NCBI GenBank assembly: GCA_036258055.1 | Contig: DATAEK010000221.1 | Coordinates: 1 to 8,613 of the forward strand | Length of the DNA: 8,613 nt | DNA from: DATAEK01 sp036258055 | GTDB lineage: Bacteria; Acidobacteriota; Vicinamibacteria; Vicinamibacterales; 2-12-FULL-66-21 | Direction of reading: 5' to 3' | Shown: one piece after another, positions 1-6,158 of the stretch | Layout of the letters: every line of letters starts with the position of its first letter | Numbering within the stretch: the stretch's first letter is position 1 | Notes under the pieces: generated by a model | What the model was told of the DNA's origin: nothing | The model's input: only the letters and a program-made list of their open reading frames with translations | Database searches by the model: none | Made by a program: the position numbers and the translations under genes

Positions 1-485
1 AAGAGCAGCACCGGGGCCTGCCCAGTCAGGAGTTCGGCAAACATCCCGCTGAAGATGGTCGTCGCCTTAATCGGCGCGGCATCGACACGCGCGAGGAACT
101 CGCGGCGCAGGTCGAGATTGCGGTTCGTACCAGGCTCCAGCCTGGTGTAGTCAATCGAGTAGTCTGACGGGATGAATCGTGGGACGCCGGCTGCGATCAC
201 GGCCTGGAGCAGCACCGTCTGGGCGTCGACGATGGTGTCGCGCAGGCCGGATAGTGCTGAGACGACACAAGCGGAACCGGCGCAGGCGTGCGTCACATCT
301 GCGACGCTGCTGGTGCCAGCCGTCACCACGTCGACCCCAAGCTCGCGCAGCTCTGCCACCGCTGCCGGATCGCTCGTCTGACGGGCGATGGCGCGCACGC
401 TGGCCCCGCGCCGACGAAGCTCGCGCGCGATGCGCCCGCCCAGGTTGCCGGTGGCGCCCGCGACGAGGATCGGCTGGTGGTTCAT
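1..485 (-). CDS. NmrA-like NAD(P)-binding oxidoreductase, C-terminus cut by window edge
   Basis: The minus strand is open from an ATG at 485 to the left edge, giving 161 residues without a stop, so the gene is partial. The N-terminus has the Rossmann motif GATGNLGG (G10, G13, G16) after a hydrophobic strand. R31 and R35 at the end of the second strand would suit NADPH binding. Residues 104-109 (FIPSDY) match the conserved 'P-S-D/E-F/Y' segment of NmrA-like and isoflavone-reductase-like atypical short-chain dehydrogenases. These proteins are usually about 290-320 residues, so roughly half is visible. Substrate unknown; the family includes both quinone/NADPH-sensing proteins and true reductases. 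Start choice: the ATG at 485 has no good ribosome site, whereas a TTG at 500 in the same frame sits 5 bases after GGAAGGGGG and would add five residues. The family assignment is fairly secure, the exact start is not. Confidence 0.85.
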   Translation of the reverse strand, partial: MNHQPILVAGATGNLGGRIARELRRRGASVRAIARQTSDPAAVAELRELGVDVVTAGTSSVADVTHACAGSACVVSALSGLRDTIVDAQTVLLQAVIAAGVPRFIPSDYSIDYTRLEPGTNRNLDLRREFLARVDAAPIKATTIFSGMFAELLTGQAPVLL

Positions 486-515
486 CGTCAGGTCGCACAA
501 GCGGTCCCCCTTCCA

Positions 516-542
516 GAACGGGTCTCGTTCAACCGGCCGTTC
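516..542. promoter_or_regulatory. GAACG/CGTTC dyad, possible operator or promoter of the NmrA-like gene
   Basis: GAACG (516-520) and CGTTC (526-530) form a perfect dyad with a 5-base spacer. A second CGTTC lies at 538-542, and the longer form GAACGG/CCGTTC (516-521 and 537-542) has centres 21 bases apart, about two helical turns. The site lies directly in front of the leftward NmrA-like gene. Read on the minus strand it also gives GGAAC (543-539), then 18 bases, then CGTT (520-517). That resembles an ECF/EcfG-type promoter but is one base longer than the usual 16-17 spacing. Whether it is an operator, a promoter or chance cannot be settled from one copy. Confidence 0.35.
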
Positions 543-978
543 CGATGAAAATCCGTTCGCGCATCTTCACGAGCTGCGTGTGCGAGTGTAGGGTTCCCAC
601 AGGAGCTCGTCGCGGGCAGCCGCGCCGATGACGCAACGGTGAGGGCACGGCGAAGGAGAGGACATGACCACGATCCGATGAGCACGCACGAGCTCGTCGA
701 CAGCCCGCTCAGCCCGTTCGACGCCGGGATACACCACGATACTGATGCATACGCTTGTCCTCTTCGAGACGACGGGCTACCGACATGAGCAACCCGGCGA
801 CCACAAGCTACCGGGGTTTTTCTGGCTGAAGGGTGTTACCGCAACTTCACGTCCACAGTTCGCGGCTCAGTGGCGGACAGCAGCGGGGCACATGCGTTGC
901 AAGCACAGTCTGCGACCGATTCCCACTGCTCGTCCATACCTGCAGCGCACCTCGTTTCCACCTGGCTAGAGAGGTTTC
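543..978. other. Intergenic region with no convincing gene
   Basis: About 435 bases between the dyad and the catalase fusion gene. Three small open frames are visible on the plus strand. A five-codon ORF at 664-678 follows GGAGAGGAC and ends in a TGA that overlaps the ATG of a 36-residue ORF (678-788). A 74-residue ORF (745-969) has no ribosome site and unremarkable composition. None resembles a known family. The region should carry the promoter of the rightward catalase gene, but I see no clear -35/-10 pair; TTGTCC with TACCGA 17 bases later (from about 757) is a poor match. I see no RNA gene. Confidence 0.5.
791..821 (+). terminator. Weak terminator-like hairpin
   Basis: CCCGG (793-797) can pair with CCGGG (811-815) across a 13-base loop, with two further A-T pairs past a single bulged G, and the right arm runs into TTTTT (817-821). 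The stem is short and the loop large, so this may be chance. If real it would end any transcript crossing the tiny ORFs before the catalase gene. Confidence 0.2.
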
Positions 979-2277
979 ATGTATCACCACGTCAAAAAGC
1001 TGATGTACACCGTGCGTGTCGATGCACCCGACCCGGCATTCGGCAACATGCTGCTCGAACAGTTCGGCGGCGCCAATGGCGAGCTCGCCGCGGCGATGCA
1101 GTATTCCATTCAGGGAATGAACTGCGACGATCTGGAGCGCAAGGACCTTTTGATGGACATCGGCACCGAGGAGCTGAGTCATCTCGAGATCGTCGGCGCG
1201 CTCGCGCGTCTGCATCTCAAGCCGATGAAGTTCAACCGCGATGCGGCGGAAGCCGATCCGCTCATCGCGATCGCCGGCGGCGGCGGTGTGAGCCTGTGCA
1301 ATTCGATGGGCAACGCATGGACCGCCGACTACCTGAAGATCACCGGCGAGCTCGACGTCGACCTGCGCAGCAACATCGCGGCAGAGGCGAGAGCGAAGAT
1401 CGTGTACGAACGTCTGATCAATTTCACCGACGACGCGGGCACGAAGGACGCGCTGCAGTTCCTGATGACGCGTGAGATTACCCACATGAAGGCGTTCACC
1501 GCGGCGCTCGAGAGCTTGGGGAAGCCGCAGTTCTCCATCGGGAAGATTCCGCCCACCGCAATCCTCGTCGATCAGTTCTTCAACGATTCGACCGGCGCCG
1601 GCGAGGACGGTGAGTTCGATGCCCGCGGTTCATGGAACCAGGGGGGCGACTGGGAGTTCGTCGATGCACCCGCGTTTCAGAACTCGCGCGAGCGCGGCGC
1701 GGAGGCAGTGTCGATTGACGACCGGAGTACGAGCACGGCCGCCGCACCGGCGATGATTCAGGACGTCCTCATCGAGGGATTGCAGGACCTGCTGCACGCG
1801 GAAGGACAGCTGGTGAAGGCATTGCCCAAGATGGTGAAAGCGGCGAATTCCGACCTGCTGCGCCTCGCGTTCGAAAAGCACCTCGACGAGACACGGGGTC
1901 AGGTGGACAGATTGAAGGAAGCGTTCGAGCTGCTCGGGGTCGCGGCCAAGCCGAAGCTGTGCAAGGGCATGGCGGGGCTGCTCGAAGAAGGTACCGAGGT
2001 GATTGAGGAGGCGAACGAAAAGGACGACGTCGCCGCGGATCTCGCCGTGATCGCGTCGGCTCAGAAAGTGGAGCACTACGAGATCTCCGCCTACGGCACA
2101 TCGCGTGCGCTCGCCGGGCAGATCGGGCGGCCTGATGTGGGGGAACTGCTCGCCAAGTCGCTCGCGGAGGAAGAGGGCGCCGACAATCTCCTCACGCAAA
2201 TCGCGCGGGAGCTGATGGGGCAGGCGAGGACCGGCGCGAACAAGGCGCCCAAGCTGGCCGCCGTCCGCGAAGACTGA
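979..2277 (+). CDS. Manganese catalase fused to a C-terminal DUF892 (YciE/YciF-like) domain
   Basis: Residues 1-235 or so are a dinuclear Mn catalase, which breaks down hydrogen peroxide to water and oxygen. Its expected metal ligands are in place: E35, E65 and H68 (EELSH), E136 (AAE, before R138), and H169 (TREITH), with E166 as a likely second-shell residue. A polar, alanine-rich linker (about 236-258) joins it to a DUF892 ferritin-like four-helix domain (about 259-412). That domain carries the family's acidic and histidine positions: E275 (LLHAEGQL), H301, E304 and Q308, E365, H366 and E368 (KVEHYEIS), and E397-E399. Both modules are typically found as separate proteins, of about 270-300 and 160-170 residues. 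The ATG at 979 is preceded by AGAGAGG (968-974) with a 4-base spacer, and the sequence MYHHVKKL is typical of the catalase N-terminus. No signal peptide, so cytoplasmic. The frame is continuous through the junction. Both domains look intact; the role of DUF892 is not established, though YciF-type structures bind two metals. Confidence 0.93.
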   Translation: MYHHVKKLMYTVRVDAPDPAFGNMLLEQFGGANGELAAAMQYSIQGMNCDDLERKDLLMDIGTEELSHLEIVGALARLHLKPMKFNRDAAEADPLIAIAGGGGVSLCNSMGNAWTADYLKITGELDVDLRSNIAAEARAKIVYERLINFTDDAGTKDALQFLMTREITHMKAFTAALESLGKPQFSIGKIPPTAILVDQFFNDSTGAGEDGEFDARGSWNQGGDWEFVDAPAFQNSRERGAEAVSIDDRSTSTAAAPAMIQDVLIEGLQDLLHAEGQLVKALPKMVKAANSDLLRLAFEKHLDETRGQVDRLKEAFELLGVAAKPKLCKGMAGLLEEGTEVIEEANEKDDVAADLAVIASAQKVEHYEISAYGTSRALAGQIGRPDVGELLAKSLAEEEGADNLLTQIARELMGQARTGANKAPKLAAVRED

Positions 2278-2381
2278 TCAATCGGTCGATACGCGTTCAC
2301 TACGGATCGGAGTACCTACATTGCAGTGACAGACGTGAGTGCTCGGCGCAGGGAAGGCGATGGAGCAGTCGAAATCGCCGT
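2278..2381. other. Convergent intergenic gap with weak inverted repeat
   Basis: This 104-base gap separates the rightward catalase fusion from the leftward FAD oxidoreductase, so both transcripts should end here. The clearest structure is AGGCGAT (2355-2361, on the plus strand) with ATCGCCT (2384-2390) overlapping the end of the oxidoreductase gene, plus a nested GGCGAT/ATCGCC pair (2356-2361 and 2374-2379). Neither is followed by a T-run on either strand, so I do not call an intrinsic terminator. Nothing else is visible. Confidence 0.4.
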
Positions 2382-3662
2382 TCATCGCCTATCGCGCAGT
2401 CGAGCGAACTCGAACAACGTGTGATCGCGAGACTTCACTCCCTGCCATCGCTCCAGCAGCAGGCGCGCCGCCAAGAACCCGAAGGTCATGCCATTGCCGC
2501 CGTAGCCCAGGGCGAACCAGTGATGGGGATATCGACGGTGAGGACCGATGTAAGGAAGGCTGTCGGCGGTCATCGCGAAGAGGCCCTCCCAGGCAAATTC
2601 AGTTCGGACTCTAGCCAGGGCAGGCAGTCGAGCTTCAAAGTACGCCCGAAGATCGCGCGAGGCGGTCTTGAGCTGTTGGCGATGGCGTTGACCCGGCCGG
2701 ACCAGGCGATCCTCGCCGCCCAAGAGGAGTCGACGATTCGGTGTCCAGCGAGCATAGTGGTAGGGCCGCTCGGTGTCCCAGACCATGACGTCGGACAGAC
2801 CGACGTCGTCGCGTTGGCGACTGCCGATCGGCCCGGTCGCGAGCACGTACGTCCGATACATTCGAAACCGTCCCACCAATGGCCGAAACTGCGGAGTGGC
2901 ATAGCCCGTCGCAATGACCACGCGGTCTGCGTGAAGCGTCCCGTGGCGGGTCCTGATACGTACCCGATTGTCTGCACACTCAATGCGTCGCACCTCTGAC
3001 CGTTCGAACACATCTGCGCCTGCGGCAGCCGCAGAGCGGAGAATGCCGATACACGCTCGATACGGATCGAACTGCGCACTGTCCTCCGACAGAATCGCAC
3101 CATGACCGGCGATGCCGGTCAGCCGCCGAAGCTTCCCTGGCCCAAGCCACTTGGCGTCGAATCCCGACCGCGCGCGAAGTTCGCACTCGCGACGAAGTCG
3201 TTCGGCCGCGTGCGCGTTTGTTGCGTAATAGACAGCATCTCGAATCTTCAGATCGCAACGAATGCGGAGACGCTTCAGCAACGCGACCAATTGATCGACC
3301 GATTGGTGGCTCAACTCCCAAATTCGCCGGCTGCTGCGGGAACCATAGCGATGCGTCAGTTCGGTGAGTTCGCGGTCCGGTTCCTTCAGCAGGAGCGCCG
3401 AGCTGGCTGCGGTGCTGCCCCTGCCGACAACCGCGGCTTCCAGGACTGTTGTGGCGATGCCCGCGGACGCAAAGGCGTGCGCGACCAGGGCTCCCGTCAT
3501 ACCCCCACCCACAACAGCGACGGCGGTATCGTGCCGACCCGTCAGCACTGGATATCGTTGTTCGGCTCGTGCGGCGTCAGGAAGCCACAGAGGTCGTCCG
3601 ACACGCAGTCGTCGTTGCGGCGCGCTCAACGACAGCACTCTGACGACGGATCCGACAACCAC
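2382..3662 (-). CDS. FAD-dependent oxidoreductase of the DAO family, without Rieske domain
   Basis: Up to 426 residues of the D-amino-acid-oxidase/glycerol-3-phosphate-dehydrogenase-like flavoprotein fold. The FAD-binding motif GGGMTG is at residues 52-57, followed by E75 at the end of the second strand, and RGSTAASSA (81-89) contacts FAD in this family. The C-terminal part has DSLPYIGP and GYGGNGMTFG, the second FAD-contact segment. The same landmarks (WDT..PY, GGED, LPYIG, GNG.TFG) occur in the upstream Rieske flavoprotein, so the two are paralogs. This one ends soon after the FAD domain, lacking the Rieske part. Substrate unknown. The GTG at 3662 overlaps the upstream small gene by 37 bases. 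A TTG at 3629 would form a 4-base TTGA overlap with that gene's stop and still leave the family's N-terminal GRPLWL segment, so it is a serious alternative start. Last gene of the minus-strand run. Confidence 0.9.
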   Translation of the reverse strand: MVVGSVVRVLSLSAPQRRLRVGRPLWLPDAARAEQRYPVLTGRHDTAVAVVGGGMTGALVAHAFASAGIATTVLEAAVVGRGSTAASSALLLKEPDRELTELTHRYGSRSSRRIWELSHQSVDQLVALLKRLRIRCDLKIRDAVYYATNAHAAERLRRECELRARSGFDAKWLGPGKLRRLTGIAGHGAILSEDSAQFDPYRACIGILRSAAAAGADVFERSEVRRIECADNRVRIRTRHGTLHADRVVIATGYATPQFRPLVGRFRMYRTYVLATGPIGSRQRDDVGLSDVMVWDTERPYHYARWTPNRRLLLGGEDRLVRPGQRHRQQLKTASRDLRAYFEARLPALARVRTEFAWEGLFAMTADSLPYIGPHRRYPHHWFALGYGGNGMTFGFLAARLLLERWQGVKSRDHTLFEFARLRDRR

Positions 3663-3943
3663 GCCAGCAATCGTTCCATCGGAGAGCAGTTGACGATCCT
3701 GTCGACGGGAATAGCGGCCAGTCGCACGTGCGCCAATGCGGTCTCGGCATAGGACAGCTGCAGGGGGCCGCCGTCGGGTCCCAGCAGGTCGGTCAAGGGC
3801 ATGTCCAACGAGAGAATCGCAGCGGCCGCCTGCTTGTAGCCGAACATCTTGTGTTGCGACGACTGCGCGAACGCCAGATCGCGAAGGTACCCGCCCACGA
3901 CGGCGTTCACATCCGCGTATCCTCGAGGCCCCTGCACCGCCAT
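3626..3943 (-). CDS. Small protein resembling the N-terminal domain of PHP/PolX-like proteins, probably truncated
   Basis: A 105-residue frame that starts 14 bases after the stop of the Rieske flavoprotein gene and overlaps the start of the next flavoprotein gene. Residues 9-58 (GYADVNAVVGGYLRDLAF, then KMFGYKQAAAAILSL and LLGPDG) strongly recall, from memory, the leading helical segment of PHP-domain phosphoesterases with a PolX-like N-terminus. In those the segment runs on into a helix-hairpin-helix (IPxxGPAS..) and then the catalytic PHP domain. Neither follows here: residues 60-105 match nothing I know, and neither other frame of this stretch restores the pattern. It may be a remnant left by a deletion or a real stand-alone small protein. 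The ribosome site before the ATG (GACGGG) is weak. The open frame extends upstream to 4327 only as a shadow of the Rieske gene. Gene presence likely, identity tentative. Confidence 0.55.
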   Translation of the reverse strand: MAVQGPRGYADVNAVVGGYLRDLAFAQSSQHKMFGYKQAAAAILSLDMPLTDLLGPDGGPLQLSYAETALAHVRLAAIPVDRIVNCSPMERLLAWLSDPSSECCR

Positions 3944-3957
3944 CGCATAGACCCGTC

Positions 3958-5484
3958 TCAGTCCGTTTCGGACAGTGGCGCCTCGGCCGGCCCGGAGATC
4001 ACTTCGCCGGTCGGCTTGAAGCGTGACCCGTGACACGGGCAATCCCATGTCCGCTCGGTCGTGTTCCAGCCCACCGTGCATCCCATGTGCGTGCAGATGG
4101 CTGAGCGGAGCGTGACCGTGCCAGCCGTGTCGCGATACGCCGCGACCTTCGCGCCATTTCGTTCGATGACCTTTCCCTGACCACGTTTTACCGCACGAAG
4201 GGATTTCGCCTCCGCGCCGGCAAACCGATCGCGAATCAGGTAGTACGGGTAGTCGACGTTCTCTTTGACGTAGTCCCACAAGCCGCGGGTTAGCGCCTTC
4301 CGACCGGGATCGAACAACTCGGTCCACGGGTTCGAGCGCTCGAGGATGACGTCCGAGATCATCAGGCCAGCTAACGTGCCGAACGTCAAACCATTGCCGG
4401 CGTATCCGGTCGCCGAGTATTGGTGGTCGGCGCTCTGGCCGATGTACGGGAGGCCATCGGGCGTCTCGATGACCTGACCCGACCAGCGATGTGTCAATTC
4501 GATGTCAGGAACGACTGCCCGGAGATGTTCTTCGAGGCGCCGATAGCACGCTTCCGTATCCGCCTGCTGCCCGGTCTTGTGATCCTCGCCGCCGAAGATC
4601 ACTACGTCATAGTCCCGGTGCGGCTCGACGCGAACAAACTGGTAGGGGTCAGCCGTGTCCCACCAGAGTGCGTCGGGAACGACACCGCGCGTGACACGCC
4701 CGGCGACCACGTAGCTGGTGTACAGCGCCAGCTTCGTTTGAAACAGGGTGGCGCCAGCCATGCCGCCGAAGCCCACCAAAGGATTGTGCGTCGCGATGAC
4801 GACGTCCTCGCACGTCACCGTATGTCCGTTGGCCTTTACACGGCGTGGGTCGTCGCGGAATTCCTCGGCTTCCGAGTGCTCGTGGATTCGGCCCCCGAGT
4901 GCGACGAACGCCTTCGCCACGCCCGCGAGATACTGACGCGGATGGATGCGGGCCTGATCCGCAAAGCGCACACCTGGCCGGCCCACCAGCGGCACCGATT
5001 CGCGGTATTCCGCATCGAAGCCCAACTCGCTTGCGAGCTTCGCGTCGGCCTTGAGGTGCTCCGGCTGATCACTCGCGTCGTCGCCGAGCGGCGCGTGCAG
5101 GTACCCGTCCACCCACTCGAAGCCCGCGTCGATGGCGTGCTCACGAACGATGTCGTCAATCTTGGCGATGGCGGCGAGCCCCGCCTCCCACACCGCCTGC
5201 GCATGGGTGCGTCCGAATCCTTTCACCAGCTCGCTGAGGCGCGCGTCGGTCACCATCGTCAAGTGCGCGCTGGTATGTCCCGTGTCGGTCGCGGCACAAC
5301 GACCACGTTCGAGCAGGATGACGCGTTTGCCGGCCCTCGCGAGGAGGTACGCGGCGGTGAGACCGGTGATCCCACCGCCGACGACGACCACCTCGGCTTC
5401 GGCATTCTCGGCCAGCTTGGCAAATTGCGGAAACGTCGTGGACGTCGACCAATACGGGGTGGTGTCACTCTTTGCGGTGGCCAT
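3958..5484 (-). CDS. FAD-dependent oxidoreductase with C-terminal Rieske [2Fe-2S] domain
   Basis: 508 residues, close to the usual length of YhfW-type DAO-Rieske proteins of Bacillus and many soil bacteria. The FAD motif GGGITG is at residues 36-41 with E59 closing the fold. The DAO domain continues through WWDTADPY, GGEDH, DGLPYIG and GYAGNGLTFG to about residue 400. The C-terminal Rieske domain has both ligand pairs, C464-x-H466 and C482-x2-H485. C469 and C484 stand where bc-type Rieske proteins form a disulfide (CTHMGC and CPCHGS), suggesting a fairly high redox potential. Electrons probably pass between FAD and the cluster, but substrate and acceptor are unknown. No signal peptide or membrane helix is evident. 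The start is firm: AGGAGG (5489-5494) lies 4 bases before the ATG and overlaps the stop of the upstream DUF6766 gene, implying coupled translation. Its paralog without Rieske lies two genes downstream. Confidence 0.95.
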   Translation of the reverse strand: MATAKSDTTPYWSTSTTFPQFAKLAENAEAEVVVVGGGITGLTAAYLLARAGKRVILLERGRCAATDTGHTSAHLTMVTDARLSELVKGFGRTHAQAVWEAGLAAIAKIDDIVREHAIDAGFEWVDGYLHAPLGDDASDQPEHLKADAKLASELGFDAEYRESVPLVGRPGVRFADQARIHPRQYLAGVAKAFVALGGRIHEHSEAEEFRDDPRRVKANGHTVTCEDVVIATHNPLVGFGGMAGATLFQTKLALYTSYVVAGRVTRGVVPDALWWDTADPYQFVRVEPHRDYDVVIFGGEDHKTGQQADTEACYRRLEEHLRAVVPDIELTHRWSGQVIETPDGLPYIGQSADHQYSATGYAGNGLTFGTLAGLMISDVILERSNPWTELFDPGRKALTRGLWDYVKENVDYPYYLIRDRFAGAEAKSLRAVKRGQGKVIERNGAKVAAYRDTAGTVTLRSAICTHMGCTVGWNTTERTWDCPCHGSRFKPTGEVISGPAEAPLSETD

Positions 5485-5488
5485 CGAT

Positions 5489-5494
5489 CCTCCT
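5489..5494 (-). promoter_or_regulatory. Strong ribosome binding site of the FAD-Rieske gene
   Basis: AGGAGG on the minus strand, 4 bases before the ATG at 5484, a perfect Shine-Dalgarno core. Its first base is the last base of the TGA (5496-5494) that ends the preceding gene, so terminating ribosomes could reinitiate here. It is the best ribosome site in the operon. Confidence 0.8.
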
Positions 5495-6153
5495 CAGTGC
5501 CCCGTCTCGGCATGCGGCGCATGCACGGGTTTCGATTCCGGCGACCATCGCTGTCGGAGGTACACCGCGAGCCAGACCATTGAGGCAATCGCCAGAAACT
5601 CGCTCTGCCAGTTCTGGAACGATTCGAACCAGAATCGGGCCGACATCAAGTAATCGGTGAGCACGGGCCGCGGCTGGCGATGCGTCACTTGGTCCGCGGC
5701 ATAATCCGCAAAGCCGCCGAGCGCGTGTCCCACCCACGCGATCAGGAAGAGAAGGACGAACGCCAAGCCGAGCGAATGCTCATACAGGCGCAAAATCCAG
5801 CCGCCGCGCCTGACGGGCCAGGGCGCGTCCGGATCGCCAGCGAAGTCGCGAGGATCGGTATCGACCAGTTCCTTGACACCCGGTCGTCGTGATTCCGGCG
5901 ACCCCTTCTGAATCAGGACTGTCGTCAACAACACGAACACGGCCATCTGCAAGAACTCGCTTTCCCAATTCTCGAAGAGCGCCTCCCACGGGTGACCGGT
6001 GGCGACATAGGCGGTCATAGCGACCGCGGCGTGTCCATGCTGTGCTTGTTCGTCGTTGTACTCGGCCAACCCGGTGAGCAACTGGCCCACCAGAAACAGC
6101 AGAAACATCGCCATCAAGGCCAGCGTCAGCGCCCGCTCGCGAATCCACGCCAT
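5494..6153 (-). CDS. DUF6766 family membrane protein, two similar halves
   Basis: 219 residues with four predicted membrane helices at about 8-29, 66-81, 127-146 and 186-201. The sequence is an obvious tandem duplication of a two-helix unit: ENWESEFLQM (61-70) matches QNWQSEFLAI (180-189), GSPESRRP (84-91) matches WSPESKPV (203-210), and each half begins with a helix followed by a G-[LF]-A-[ED]-Y element. The middle holds a charged loop and the family-like stretch APWPVRRGGWILRLYEHS (110-127). It fits the DUF6766 family as I remember it; function unknown. A longer open frame exists to 6324, but its first 57 residues lie over the upstream gene. The ATG at 6153 is 5 bases after that gene's stop, has GGAG about 9 bases before it, and gives the family's usual N-terminus. 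Acts in the cytoplasmic membrane. Confidence 0.88.
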   Translation of the reverse strand: MAWIRERALTLALMAMFLLFLVGQLLTGLAEYNDEQAQHGHAAVAMTAYVATGHPWEALFENWESEFLQMAVFVLLTTVLIQKGSPESRRPGVKELVDTDPRDFAGDPDAPWPVRRGGWILRLYEHSLGLAFVLLFLIAWVGHALGGFADYAADQVTHRQPRPVLTDYLMSARFWFESFQNWQSEFLAIASMVWLAVYLRQRWSPESKPVHAPHAETGH

Positions 6154-6158
6154 CGCCG

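Noticed and set aside
745..969. 74-residue plus-strand ORF ending just before the catalase gene
   Set aside because: No ribosome binding site, no recognisable motif, and it runs through the likely promoter region of the catalase gene.
847..1485. 212-residue open frame on the minus strand opposite the catalase domain
   Set aside because: It is antisense to a region with clear catalase ligands and has no family resemblance; GC-rich codon use leaves long antisense frames open.
2355..2390. Intrinsic terminator between the convergent genes
   Set aside because: The AGGCGAT/ATCGCCT repeat has a long loop and no following T-run on either strand.
4420..5583. 387-residue open frame on the plus strand opposite the FAD-Rieske gene
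   Set aside because: It is a shadow frame: the minus-strand protein has full FAD and Rieske motifs, while this frame has no recognisable domain and is rich in Arg, Gly and Val as expected for antisense of GC-rich coding DNA.
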